Assembly (NCBI RefSeq): GCF_008831285.2
Contig: NC_045139.1
Span: 16,970,354-17,034,353 of the forward strand
Direction: 5' to 3'
From: Nymphaea colorata
Taxonomy: Eukaryota > Streptophyta > Magnoliopsida > Nymphaeales > Nymphaeaceae
Length of the DNA stretch: 64,000 nt
Shown in pieces: positions 47,991 to 59,886 of this stretch; the first letter of the stretch is position 1; every line of letters begins with the position of its first letter. The position numbers were made by a program, and so were the translations under genes. The notes under the pieces are model-generated. The model had not been told where the DNA came from, made no database searches, and saw nothing but the letters and a program-made list of their open reading frames with translations.

Positions 47991-48863
47991 ACGCAGACAA
48001 CAATTTTCATTTTCAAGGGGCGCAATGCAACTGAATGGTAGTGGTAAGTCGACCCATAATGAAAAGGTTTGAGGTTCAAATCTTGTAGTTGCTATCATAC
48101 GCTAGTATATTACAACGATAAAGGCGATACTCGATGCACCCTGCTAAAATCTTGATGGATTACCAGTACGCCGGCTGGAGTTTAACACTAAGACAGTTTC
48201 TCCTTAAATAAACATCAAGAAAAAGTCAGTGCTTAAGTGGTGCGACTTTTTGTCCTAGGGATACATATCTCTCTCCCGCTATGTGCACCCTACGGATAGT
48301 CATGTGGCTGGTTAAACAGGGGCTGAGAGATGGGCTTGTCTTGTGTTCTATTCTTCTGGGCGCTTTTGCGATACAATTTTCATGTATATTTTTTATCCGA
48401 ATGTCTTTCAATATGCATTTTCCCACTGTAGAGCGAACAATCATGAATCAATCAGCTGCGCTTTGATGGAGAAATAAATCGATTATATTAGTGAAAGTCC
48501 ACTTGCGTTATTTCTCACAAGAAATAATGACACTGCATGTTTTCTTACGTCGCTGGATCGTCTTTTAAATTCGTTGCGATAATTTTAAAACTGCTTGCAA
48601 TTATATATATTCGCTTCAAGAAGGTCGGCAACTCACTCTCAATCATGGAGATTATATATATATCTTAGTAAACGGAAAATCATAGCAATGTGGGGACACA
48701 CAGACGGTTAACAGGAGAAATCGGTTAGTAGTAGTTTTTTTTTTTTTCTTCTTTCTCATTTGAATTTAAAAAGGGCCGGTAACGAGAGAAGGGGGAGGAA
48801 TAAAAAAGGAAGGCCATGCACATGTGCCCATGTGAAAAAGCAAGCCTCTCCCCTTCACATCCG

Positions 48864-48871
48864 TATATAAA
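48864..48871 (+). promoter_or_regulatory. TATA box of the small basic-protein gene
   Basis: TATATAAA, 41 nt upstream of the ATG at 48912. It implies a very short leader and argues against the in-frame ATG at 48816, which lies upstream of it. Confidence 0.6.
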
Positions 48872-48911
48872 TTGTTGCCTAAACCAGAGGAGAAGAGAAT
48901 CAGGAAAGAGA

Positions 48912-49286
48912 ATGGATTACAGAGACGAAAGATCAGGGGAGGGGGAGAAGAGAAAAAGAGAGAAGAGGAGCAGGAAAAGAGGTTTGAAGGGCAGCCTCTG
49001 CATGCCCAGCCTCAAGGGCAGAGATGCTTCGCCAGTTTCACTCCTGGAGAGGCTCAGGGAGCTCATGTTCAGGTTCATCATGATCTCCGCCATTTCCAAG
49101 GGCAGTACGACCGAGACCAGGACCCGCCGCCCCGGCGACGGGGCTGTGCGGAGGCGCTGCCATCCGGACACCCACCACAGCGAGGCCATTGCAGACTGCA
49201 TTGAGTTCTTCAAGAAGTCGGCGACATCCCCGGCAGAGAAGGAGGAGGCGGCCGGTGCCGGTGACGGCGATGATAATGCAGACTAG
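48912..49286 (+). CDS. Small basic plant protein, resembling the 'josephin-like' small-protein family
   Basis: Single exon, 124 residues. The N-terminus (about 1-27) is very rich in Lys, Arg and Glu; residues 41-62 form a hydrophobic patch (LLERLRELMFRFIMISAISK); residues 89-103 carry HSEAIADCIEFFKKS; the tail is acidic and Ala/Gly-rich. Small plant proteins annotated 'josephin-like' end in a similar EAIxDCIEF motif, recalled from memory; they are too short to be Josephin-domain deubiquitinases and have no known enzymatic role. The start at 48912 was chosen because a TATA box sits between it and the earlier in-frame ATG. GC content is much higher than the flanks, as expected for coding sequence. 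Confidence 0.65.
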   Translation: MDYRDERSGEGEKRKREKRSRKRGLKGSLCMPSLKGRDASPVSLLERLRELMFRFIMISAISKGSTTETRTRRPGDGAVRRRCHPDTHHSEAIADCIEFFKKSATSPAEKEEAAGAGDGDDNAD

Positions 49287-51159
49287 CGGCGGGTTGTGAA
49301 TTACGTTGTTCATTGATGGTCGTCATGTTAATATGATATGCTTCTAGTTTGTAACGTTGGAATCAAGGTCCGTATAAAACTGCGGTTACCTCTCTCTCTC
49401 TCTCCAGGAATGGAACTCTATGTAGAGGAACATGTGACGAAGATAAGAGCTTGCTATTTTATATTACAATGTATAACATGTGACTTTCGATGAATGAGCT
49501 TGTAATATATGTATGAAATATGAGTAGAGCGAGTCTATTGGTCTCTTCAGTCACATTTTTTTATAAGAATTGAGACGTTTTCTTATGTTTAATAAGCTCT
49601 AAAGCTATGAACAACAATGTCAAATCATTTTAATTCTTAAATATGAAATATGAGATAAAAAGTAAGGATGGCTATTAAATATTAGCTAGATAAATGAAAA
49701 TGCCATTTTCATACAAATGTTCCGGTCATGAATATATAAATAATATATATACTTATTTAATTTTTTAGGTAATTCTTTTTACATGTAGTAGCTATCTGGG
49801 TCGAATGTGTCTTTCTTTCGATTAATTTTTCTGTGAGTAACTCCAACTATGGAACGTAACCGTCTCAGCTTTCCAATGGCCAACACCTGACGTGCTTTGA
49901 TGTTCTTCGTGTTATGTGAAAAGAGACATTGAAACGAATGTCTCCAGCTGTATGAGAGCTTCGGGCTCCAAAAATCTTTCTTAATTTTGTTTTGCAATTC
50001 AGGATAACTAGATTATATATATATATATATATAAGAAAATCGGCCCTAGGTTCCACTTTATGAAAATGAATTTGTGTAAGGAGATGCTTGGTAAGAGGCG
50101 TCCTTTGAAATTTAGTGTTACATAATTGTGGAAAAGTGAACGCCTCCATTTCTTTTAGAAAGCAGTGAAATACTAATGGGTAGTTTTGTATAAATGACAC
50201 TCCTTGGGTGTCTCATGAATATGGGAAGATGTATATTTGGGTGTCCCATGAATATACTCTAATGGTTGGGGAGATTTATGAAAAAGTAGAACTAGTGTTA
50301 CATGAACCTGTTCAATATACGAGTAGATTCATGGGACATTCATAGAGTATTTTTATTGTCAAACAATTCTTAATGAGCCGGTTGGGAACAGTAACATTAT
50401 GTTACTGTTGTCATCGAACCTAAAAATTGGTTAGATTCATTGGGCACTTTAAACAAGTGTTTTATAAATTTTCCCACTTTCTGGTGCAGATGCATATTAG
50501 TAAACAACACTTAAGGAATTGTTTGGCATTGTTACTATTAGTATCTCATGAATTTGCCGAAAACATGAAGTATATCGGCAAAACATGAGGCATATTCATT
50601 TAATGTTGTAATAAATGTCTCATGAATCTACTTCAATTTTGGATTCATGAAATAGTAACATCTTGTTCCTCTTGCCAAATATCTTCTAGATGTATAGGTT
50701 CGATTCATTCTTCAACTAAAAGAGTCCATTAACAAATTTTACTGCCTCTCCAGTAAGTGCTAAGTCCAATTTATCCATTCGGACTTGTCTAATATACAAT
50801 TTGAGTAAGTTTGTCAGCACGCTTATTATTATAATTATTGTCATCTATTCTTAGCATTACTTGAAAGGAAAGAACTCTTCTCAAACCGGATCTTTATGCT
50901 TTATTGCCCAAAGAAAGAAAAAACATGACCAATTTGATGGGTTTCGAAAGAAACCAAATCCAGAGTCGGATTAGTATATATATGCGCGCCATGAGTTAAG
51001 TCCCATTTTAATTAAGATGAAAATTTACTCATATGGATGAAAATACTTAGATACATAAAGCAAATGTGTAAGTCAAATACATAAAACATAGGTGAACATG
51101 AGAGAGAGAGAGAGAGATGGTAGCAGAAACCGTTTTAGAGAGAGTGAAATGGAGCGGGC
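49287..51159. other. Intergenic between the small basic-protein gene and XIP
   Basis: About 1.9 kb, AT-rich. It contains the 3' UTR side of the 48912 gene, a TA run at 50013-50032, a foldback element at 50520-50680 and related foldback remnants at 50180-50420, and a GA run at 51101-51116 just after the XIP stop. Confidence 0.6.
50520..50680. mobile_element. Foldback MITE-like element
   Basis: The left end GTTTGGCATTGTTACTATT is matched by an imperfect inverted copy at the right end (AATAGTAACATCTTG, then CTTGCCAAA). TCATGAATY blocks lie inside both arms. Same family as the elements at 52251, 53595 and 59887. Confidence 0.6.
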
Positions 51160-54027
51160 TCAGTTCCCCTTGCCGCCCAAGGCTGACAAGGTGACCAACT
51201 TCACAGTTTTGAGGAAGTCATACTTGAACTCATGGCTCCCATGAAAGTGGTCCGCAGGCACCAACTTGGTGTAGAAGTAGAAGGCACAAGAGGCAGCCAT
51301 GGGCCCAACCCAGAAGACCCAGTGGTCCTCCCATAAGTGGCCCCCCCTCACCACGGCAGGGCCCAAGCACCTCGCCGGGTTCATCCCGGCTCCGGCGTAG
51401 CCCTTGTGACCGGTCACCGTCGACGACACGAACGCCATCAGGCCGACGACCAGGCCGATGGCCGCGCACACTTGTTGCCTCCCCAGTGCCCTTGCCTGTT
51501 TGATGTCAAACGCCATCCATATGGACGCAAACAGGAGAATGAAGGTGCAGAACAGTTCCAGCCAGAATGCCGTCTCGGTTTCTACTCCAAGTCGTATCGG
51601 AACCCCTTCTCGTCCCGGGGCGATCACGCTGATGGTGCAGCCACCGAGGGAGAAGATGGCTTGAACGGCTTCGGAGACTACGGCCTTGAGAGCGAGTGCG
51701 CCGAGGATGCCTCCGGTGCATTGGGCTGCCATGTAGATCGCGGCATGTCCGGGCGAGATGAGGCCGATGAGCGCCGCCGAGAGGGTGATGGCGGGATTGA
51801 TGTGGCCGCCGGAGATTGGGGAGACGGCAAGGAGTATGACGGTGACGGCGAGGAACACCAGGAGGGCGGCGAGGAGGTTCGGCTCCTTGACTCCGGAGCC
51901 ATAAGAGGAGATGGTGATGGTGCCGAGAGCGAAGACCAGGACGGCCGTGCCAATGAGCTCGCCCACTGAGGCCCTCCAAACCTGCCATAGTCCAACAGAC
52001 TGTTGTAAATTTGTCCCTTTTGTCTCAAGACACTTGTGATCTGTGATCTCTACCAAGTGAGGAAGTCAGAAACAAGTTGATCTTACCTGCAAATTGATCA
52101 GATCAGGAAGGCCTAGCCTTTTGCAGATCAGCTGAGAGGTGGTCAGGTTACTAAACTTCTCTTGCTCCCCTTGCTTTTCTCCCTGTACGTTTATCCTGCA
52201 TGGTTCCACACAATCCAATAAATTTTCCTAACAATTACCATTTGTTAGCATTGTTTGGCCAATGGAACAGTAACATTAACAAATTGTTACTGTTTCATTA
52301 GTCAAACGACCTTTAAAATCCGCCATGCCTTAGCAGCAAATTAAATGTGGCTCAGAGTTGCCTTGATTGTGATGGCCCATTGCATGGAGGCGGGACCAGA
52401 ACTCGTTGCACCACAGAGCATTGACATACAGGGGCGAAGCCAAGGGGGAGGGCCCACATAGTCTCTAACCCCATCTTAATCTTTTTTTTTTGTAAATTTA
52501 AAAAAAAATTACTCGTCTTATAAAAATTTTGAAAAAATAATATTTTAGCTTGTGTCAAAATTTAGAAACTTTAATTTGACCTCCTCATGAAAAATATCTA
52601 ACTCTACCTCTATAAGTAGTAGTGTACAATCAAGCCACTCCTCCAGGTCCTCCCTGCCTGACATGGTGCTTCCACTGGCCTTGGGTGGTGCAGAGATGGA
52701 GCTCTGCTGATCGCGACGACAGATCGCTAGACCCGACTTGACTCGGCTTTTCCTCATTTAAAACTTATGTGCATATGTGTATGTATCGTACCTCCACTAG
52801 CCTTGTCAATGGATCGACTTGGTGCAGTCTTACTTGATTTAAAGCTTCCATTTATGCGCGTGTGTACCTTACCTAGTTAAAATTAAATTTCTAGCTCTGT
52901 CATTGGCATGCCCATATAAGTGCGTCTGCATCTTATATAATTGCTTTGTTTGGACAATAAATGTACAGGCTGGTGCTGTGCTAGCTTGAGGTTAACTAGA
53001 CTTGAAAACATTGTCGGCCGGCCGCTGCTTCATTAAAGTTACGGGAAAGAAACCAAAGAAAAGAAAGAGCTCCCGAAGCATTTTTACTTGGAATTTCAAC
53101 TTTGTAAGAGTCTCTCACACACACCCAAGAAAGTGGCTAAGAATTGTTCCCCGGGATGGATAGGGTTACAAGTGGATCCAATGCTTGATCCTTTAAATCG
53201 AGCAAACATGATAAATGCCCCTCTGTCTCAAGTCTGACCTCATTCCCATCCCTTGCAAAGTTGGTGAAAACTTTAATGGCCGCACTCTCTACCGTGGGGC
53301 TTTTCTCGTTTAAGATCTCAGACTTAAGACCTTCAAGCTAAGAGTTCGATAGCCGCTGCTGGAAATGGTAGTAGTAAGAATGCTGATGTCCCCTCAACCC
53401 ACTAAGTACACTTAACTCCAGCCATATAGGCTAGTGTGGGCCGTTGCCCACACCAGCTTCTCAATTTTCTTTCATTTTTACATTAAAATCGTTTAATATT
53501 TATTTTGTTATACATATAAGTGCCCCTTCATGTATAAAAACCTGTGCATCAGTTTCCTTTTAAAAAATTTTTCTGGTTCCGCCACTGTTTAAGTGGCTGT
53601 TTAGTAACAGTAGCACACAATTATTGTTGTCTCATGAATCTACTTCAAAATTTGTCTAATTTTTTGAGACAAATTTATAAAATAGTAACACATACAATAT
53701 GTTAGTATTGTCAAACGGCTCCTCTACTTCCAACCACCATACACAACTCTTCTAGCCATATCTAACATTGAACACACAGGCCCCAGGTTCAACGCCTTCT
53801 CACACAATACCTGGTGAGATGCCGGCATCTAATCAGTCATTTCTGTGCAGTTATAAGTATTTATGGCAAGAATTCTAGCTGGCTAGGCCATTATGCTATC
53901 CCTTTTTTTTTCAATAGGGAAGTGGTAGAAGCTTTAACATCAAAAGGAAGCCATGGCTCATGTTATTTAGGAAGTTTTTGCAAAAGACCACACAGCAAAA
54001 CATACTGTCATTTCAACTTCGAGAGAT

Positions 54028-54060
<33 letters not shown>

Positions 54061-54280
54061 CATTTTTCTTTTGAAATCTACATTCTCGAACTACGTTCTG
54101 GATGACCTCTACCAAATTATACCCACAAATGCACAGGTAACAGCAAAAAGGTTATATGTTTCTACTTAGATTTCTTCTAACCAGGAATGCAGACAGTTTT
54201 TGTTACTGATATAAGCCAACAAGCCGAAACCAACCACATATACGAAAACACATACAGACAAGCCACAATTTTCACAAAGC

Positions 54281-54343
<63 letters not shown>

Positions 54344-54430
54344 GAATTACCTTGGAGTTGAGGCAAAAGGCTGGATTCTGTTGGATGATGAGTGCATGGC
54401 TTCTTCATCGTAGTACAGGACTCCCGCCAT
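51160..54430 (-). CDS. XIP: X-intrinsic protein (XIP) aquaporin
   Basis: Exons 54351-54430, 52087-52195 and 51160-51981 join in phase (80+109+822 nt) to 336 residues. Exon 1 encodes the XIP-type N-terminus ending NRIQPFASTP, exon 2 a variable segment, and exon 3 the six-helix channel starting VWRASVGELIGTAVLVFALG. The pore motifs are SGGHINPAIT (NPA at 125-127) and GMNPARC (264-268); the Cys directly after the second NPA is diagnostic of XIPs. XIPs sit mostly in the plasma membrane and tend to carry uncharged solutes such as glycerol, urea, boric acid or hydrogen peroxide rather than water; substrate is not predictable here. XIPs are reported absent from monocots and Brassicaceae. A TATA box lies about 100 nt upstream of the ATG. 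Exon 3 alone has an in-frame upstream ATG at 52056, but that region is intron. Confidence 0.93.
52251..52311. mobile_element. Very short foldback element in XIP intron 1
   Basis: Arms GTTTGGCCAATGGAACAGTA (from 52253) and TACTGTTTCATTAGTCAAAC (to 52307) are inverted copies with few mismatches, separated by about 12 bp. Likely a miniature member of the family seen at 59887. Confidence 0.7.
52431..52583 (-). repeat. Dispersed repeat family A, copy 3, in XIP intron 1
   Basis: The reverse complement carries ATTAAAGTTTCTAAATTTTG, an AT-rich middle, GATGGGGTTAGAG and a terminal GGCTTCGCCCCTG, the same order as the copies at 47131 and 47832. Confidence 0.7.
53411..53587 (+). repeat. Dispersed repeat family B, copy in XIP intron 1
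   Basis: Contains GTGTGGGCCGTTGCCCACAC, then CTTCTCAATTTTCTTTCATT, TTTAATATTTA, AAGTGCCCCTTCA and a final GGTTCCGCCACTG. The copy at 58131 has the same blocks in the same order. Confidence 0.8.
53595..53721. mobile_element. Foldback MITE-like element in XIP intron 1
   Basis: Left GGCTGTTTAGTAACAGTAGC and right TTAGTATTGTCAAACGGCT arms are imperfect inverted repeats. The interior holds CTCATGAATCTACTTCAAAA, shared with the element at 50520. Confidence 0.55.
54276..54338. repeat. (TC)n-(TA)n compound microsatellite at the start of XIP intron 1
   Basis: About 16 TC units followed by about 14 TA units. In the XIP transcript the repeat begins about 12 nt after the exon 1 donor at 54350. Confidence 0.95.
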
Positions 54431-54527
54431 TTCAGGCAAGGGGAAGACAGGCCTGGAGTATTTCTTTCTCTGGCCAAGGAGGAGTCGCCGGAGAGAGAGA
54501 GTGCGCGGGCAACAAGCCCTTTGCATG

Positions 54528-54534
54528 CATTTAT
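54528..54534 (-). promoter_or_regulatory. TATA box of XIP
   Basis: The minus strand reads TATAAAT, about 100 nt upstream of the XIP ATG at 54430, giving a leader of about 70 nt. Confidence 0.6.
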
Positions 54535-57500
54535 ACGGGTAGCTGGCTAACTCAACTAACCCCTGTATCTTTATCATTTCCCCCTTAAATTGACACCCTC
54601 TAACTCCATGAAATTCCACTGTAGGCTTCAACAATTTCTAATGCTCACCACTATTTCATAATGTTTTTAGTTGAAACTTGTTAGAAACATTCCTTTTTTC
54701 TTCTGATTCACCGTCGAGAGATGCAACTTCAGTATTAAACTCTTAACCTTCTTCAATTAGTTGTATCCAGATTTCACAGCAAAATCCAAGATCCAGGTGT
54801 AGGATTTGGGTCCAGCATGGAGCTGAGGAAGGATCTGATCCATTTACATCCATACGAACCAAGACAGCTAGCTCGACGAGTTTTTTGAAAATTGTCCGCT
54901 TGTCTTGAAATTTTGAACAAATTCAATCGCTTAAACGAAAAAAAAAAGTGGCCTTAATATCTTTCAACTGCCCCATCGACCCTTTAAACAAGATCACGGA
55001 ATTCAGATCCAGATTTGGTGGCCGCGTTTGGATCGAAAGGCACCCGATCGGACACGATGGATCCACTCAGGAGTGCTCACTTTTATGAGCAGTCACTTTT
55101 ATGTCGAAGGCATGTTTGGCATGATGGGGACTGGGTGGCATGTGTGACGAAGATCCCGAACTCACACACGATAAGCAGTAAAGCCGCATTTAAAATTCAT
55201 GAAATTGGTCGTGTTATTTGCGACCACCAAACGCTCGCTTAGACAACTGTTCATCAGTATCTATCTACAAAAAGTTGGTACAGCTCATGTAATGCGTGAA
55301 ATGAGTCAAATCTGCGTATCAAATCTACTGAAAACCAAGTGTCTGTCATGAATTCGTTAAATGCATGCAGTAGCGAACATCATGATATTTTAAAAAGATC
55401 GCCTTATTCTTATCACGAGTTTCAAAAGAAACGATGAAAACTCTTCCGTTTGTGCAATAATAATACGTTGCTATTGTTTTCATCTTAAAATTGGGGTGGA
55501 TTTATATAATGCTGCAATGCAATGCATGAATCTACTCCAAACATTGATGTTATTCTGTAACCACCTGTTACTTTAGCCAAACACCTTTGAAATGCTTCGA
55601 AAGTTGCACAAACTTATTATTATTATGAAGCAAATTGCTGAATGAGGAGTTCGTATCTGTGCAAACTTAATATTAAAAGGGTGCAATTTTTTTTATTTCC
55701 AATATAACTGTATTGCCTAATAAAGGTTTAAGATACTCGGGAAAAGGGGATAAAGTTTAGGATGTGAACAAGGTTAAACACAATCAATCATTTGTTTGGT
55801 TGATTAATTAAGTAGAAGGAAAAAAAAAAAGGGAGGTCAAAAACTTGTTCTATTGCAAAGGGGGGAAAGAAAAGGAAGAAAATTGAAAAGATGCTCTAAT
55901 ACAAATCCGATTGGAAAGTAAAGTAAAGATATATCGGTTTATACCATATATGCCATTTTTTTTCTCTTTGTGCATGCTTGAACAAGGTTTTACGTGATAT
56001 TAGTATCTTTTTCGATCCAGAGTAGCCTTTAACCACCGTAAACCATTCACTATGCCTCCTTTCCCATTTCCATAGTCAGGTATTATTGTAAAGTAATATA
56101 AATTCTGTTATTTTATTTCCTTTATGTAATCCAAACAAATATAATTTTAATAATTCCTTCATTTTTATCCGAATAGGCTTCATACTCACCTATTTCATTT
56201 CTTTTTATTTTCTTTTGTCCTTCCTCCCTTTGTTTTCATATTCTTTCCACCCCTCCCTTTCCTTCCCTATCCCTACATCCAAACAAAGGATTAAGGCCGC
56301 CAACTACTTTTTCCAGCTTATTATTGTTTGGGGTTTCTGCACAAAGCACGCATTGATAAAGTGTAAGTGTAGGGACAAGGTCAATTGAGATGGCATTTAT
56401 TTGATAGATTGGCAAATTGGAGATTGGATCCTATCCACACTCATTAAAGCTGGTCCAAGAATCAGATGGGCTTTTTTACTTTCACCAGCTACTTGGACTT
56501 TAGAGGAAGTTCTTCATAAATACATAATAATTTGGACACAGATCAGGTCGGGCACAACCCAAATCCAAAACCGTACCAGACCCTACTAAATTTAGACTGC
56601 TTACTTTCTATGTTTCTAATAAGAAATTAACGGCGCTTTCACAATAGTCGACCTAATAGCTAGGCCCACCAATCTGTCGTAAGGCTGGGCGTCGGGTCAA
56701 GTACCTATGGGTGTACTATACCTAACTCAGGCCTAAAAAAAAGGCAATGGGTAGGCCTAATTTGGCCCAATAATTTTTTTTAATATACATTTTATTGATT
56801 TATATATATTATTATAATATTTTTTACAATTAATTATATTTATCTATTATTTTATATTAAAATATGTATTTTTATTTAATGCCCAAGCTTAATCCGTTGT
56901 ATAAAAAAAGGGTATCATTTTTTTTTTCCGTCTTTCCCGTATAAAGTTTGAACGAATGCAAGCTTAAAAAATGGCCACATTGTTCAGACTTAGATTTGAA
57001 TGGGATTTAGGATTTACCAAACTCGGCATCAAATCTGGACGGGCAATGGGATTCTCATTTTACTTTTTTTTTATTAACTAAATTTGGATGCTACTATTTA
57101 CATAAGTTAATTAGATTTTGATGGGTATCAAACTCAAATTTTATATTCAATTAAGTAACTGCATATCCAAATCCAATTAGTGTTCAAATGCTGATGTTTT
57201 TATAAGCTCGGATGTTAATGGATCAAGACCAAATCCATAAAAACTGAAACAAAAAATAGTTTTCCGTTTTCAAACTTTTTCATTTTCTCCTCGAGGTGAA
57301 TTGATAGGTGGAGCTGCGAGGTGCCGAGGGCGGTGGTTAAAGGGGAAGGAGACGTAAGAACGAACTGCCGCCGGCCATGGCTGCCGGGTCAACCTCAGTG
57401 GAGAACGCAAGAGTCAATGCAGCCCGCCATTTGTCTCTCTCACCTTTAGACGTGCACTCGTGATCATGAAAGTCCAAGCGAGAACAGGACACTCTAGTTT

Positions 57501-57626
57501 CTGGAACAACCTGGAGTGTGTTTGATTGCCACATGATGGTGGATCTTCGGTGTTCCAAGTGAGGTTTCCGTCAGAATTTCTGAAATTACGTTTTAGTTTC
57601 TGAATCACAGTTTTATGGGATTAAGG

Positions 57627-57890
57627 ATGTCAATGGATCAAATTCAATCGGATTTACTTTTTATTATACTCGATGTATACGATTTTCGTATATTTGAATT
57701 TGAATGAGAGTGCACAAAAGTCGATATCGAATCCAAACCCAATTTTTAAATCCACAATATGAATCCAATCTAATATCCCACTTTTGAATTCACGTTCCAA
57801 TCAAATCCGCAAATCATATGTTGAAAACGGACTCTCAAAATGTATGGATATTGGATGATGTTTCTTTTAAAATTAAATCTGGATCCTAAT
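57627..57890. repeat. Dispersed repeat family C, diverged copy
   Basis: Starts AGGATGTCAATGGATC, close to the AGGGATGTCAA end of the element at 46232, and continues with variants of AATCCAA and GGATTT blocks. The right end is not clear. Confidence 0.5.
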
Positions 57891-58130
57891 TAGCGCATTA
57901 TTCATTCAGCGGTACCTTTCATGTGGTAAGAATCGTCTTGCCACGAGACCCGTCCATGAATAAAAGAGAGCCATTCATCGGTACCGCATGGATTGATGTT
58001 ACAGCTCGTGATAATTTATTTGAGGGTCTATTTCAAACCAGTTGATGAGGAGTTCTCTGGACATGTGGGTGGCCAAGAATTACAGGTTTCTTGAATAGGA
58101 GGGAAGCGAGTGGGCGAAGTGGCAGCAGTA

Positions 58131-58299
58131 GTGGAGCTACATATAGACTGGTGTGGGCAGTTGCCCACCCCAGCCCTTCAATTTTTCCTTCATTTTCACA
58201 TTAAGGTCTTTTAATATTTACTTTGTCACATTTGTAAGTACCCCTTCAAGCATAAAAATATGTGAATTAGTGTCTCTCTAAAAAAAATTCTGTTTCTGC
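58131..58299 (+). repeat. Dispersed repeat family B, copy
   Basis: GTGGAGCTAC boundary, then GTGTGGGCAGTTGCCCACCC, CTTCAATTTTTCCTTCATTT, TTTAATATTTACTTTGTCAC and TAAGTACCCCTTCAAGCATA. About 170 bp, matching 53411-53587 block for block. Confidence 0.8.
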
Positions 58300-58964
58300 C
58301 AATGACTGGCAGTGGCGGCACCAATCAGTTGCTATATATATATATGTGTGTGTGTGTGCGCGTACTCTCATGTGAATGTGCAGTGTTCTTGCTTAAAGCA
58401 AAGAGTCTTCCTTTACTTAGCAAGTAATTGGGGTTGTAAACTGATATTAGATGACGAAAATGTTTATCACCTTTTCTTACTTGTAGAGTCACCATTCAAT
58501 TTTCATAGTACACACACAAATATGCACTTTTTATTAATGATAAATTATACAAAAGGTACTTTACTTTTAAGAAATGCATCAAAGCGCGTTTATTTTCATG
58601 ATTTTTCGTTTGACCACGTCCAATTCAAGTGGGAAAACGAGAATGTCCATAATTTGTCATTCCGTCTGCAGTTAAAATTTATGTTGGTGCTGGCGATGTG
58701 CAGCGAGCCGAGCGGGACCTGACCCAGGTGCATCGGAAGCGAACCGTGTCTCACAGGTCCAAGCTCAATAATTGGAAGGGCCAAAAATCAACATGGCCTG
58801 CCCGCGTTTGACCCATTCGGTGGTGTCATTGAATCTTCAAAATCGTTACAATGGGGAATTTGGTTTCTTCCCGGTTCTTGGCGAATCCAACCGATATACA
58901 TGCAGTCGGCAGCTATTGAGAATCGCAGTACAAAAGTCACGGTTTCCCGGACAAACATGGTGGG

Positions 58965-58970
<6 letters not shown>

Positions 58971-59004
<34 letters not shown>
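58971..59004. repeat. (TC)n microsatellite
   Basis: About 17 TC units in intergenic DNA. Confidence 0.95.
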
Positions 59005-59006
<2 letters not shown>

Positions 59007-59500
59007 ATGGTGGGTCGTATAGTATTTACACCAGTGCGGGAAATTCTATTCCGGTGGACGGTTTCTGTCGCCGTTAATTCCAGAAAGAGTCGAGATCAAT
59101 ATTTGTTGAGCAGAGCAGTTTTTGGGAAGTATGTGGCTTATGTTATATAATTCAGAAAAAAAAAATCCTGAAACAAATTTTTCATATTTTAATCAATATT
59201 ATGTTTGGAAATGATGATTAATTTTTTTTATTATAAAAAATGTCTTTACCAACGAAATTTATGTTGGTCATGTCCGTACCCATTCCCTAGATTTTTTGCG
59301 ATATCAACATGTCCTCTTTGCATGAAACAAAATAACTACATTGAGTGAATCTGAAGCATTATGTATGTGATGCCTTTTCAATTAACAGTGAGCCAAAGAT
59401 GGGCTAAAGAGGTCAAAGCAAACACTGGTGATGGGGCTGTCTTTATCTCTGGAGTTCAAAAGAAGACACTATTCAGCTATAAGAAACAAAAAGTACCATT

Positions 59501-59504
<4 letters not shown>

Positions 59505-59540
<36 letters not shown>
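59505..59540. repeat. (TA)n microsatellite
   Basis: About 18 TA units in intergenic DNA. Confidence 0.95.
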
Positions 59541-59542
<2 letters not shown>

Positions 59543-59886
59543 CACCGCAATATAATATTTTCAGTGATTATTTTTCTTCGTTTGTCATTATCCGTTTTGT
59601 TTTGTCTTTGTATCTCTTCTGGTTTTCCTTGTTAGTGATTAACAAATTCCACTTTAATATATCGGCGAATTGGGAAAGGCTGTGGAGGATATGAATTATA
59701 CGTTTGACCGCATCTTTTTGCAAGTTTTGTTTCACAAAACAAATCTAATCTCAAAATTAAAACATTGATGTCCCCATTGTTGTTAATTGGTGTTCACGTT
59801 TTAGATAATAGAAATTCGTTTTTTAAAGTACAAAAATAAATTTGAAAAAGTTCGATAAAATATGGTTTTGAAGATCATGGTTCTTA

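Larger units (their letters stand above)
44799..48863. other. Intergenic between the WEB gene and the small basic-protein gene
   Basis: About 4.1 kb, AT-rich, no supported gene. It contains a TA run at 45243-45260, a family C element with inverted ends at 46232-46619, and two copies of repeat family A at 47131-47282 and 47832-47990. Confidence 0.6.

Noticed and set aside
48816..48911. N-terminal extension of the small basic protein from an earlier in-frame ATG
   Set aside because: The TATA box at 48864-48871 lies downstream of that ATG, so the transcript should begin after it.
51982..52056. Start of XIP at the ATG at 52056, giving a 298-residue one-exon protein
   Set aside because: The AG acceptor at 51982-51983 and the two upstream exons give the XIP-type N-terminus (NRIQPFASTP) and the expected entry into VWRAS; the extra residues are intron.
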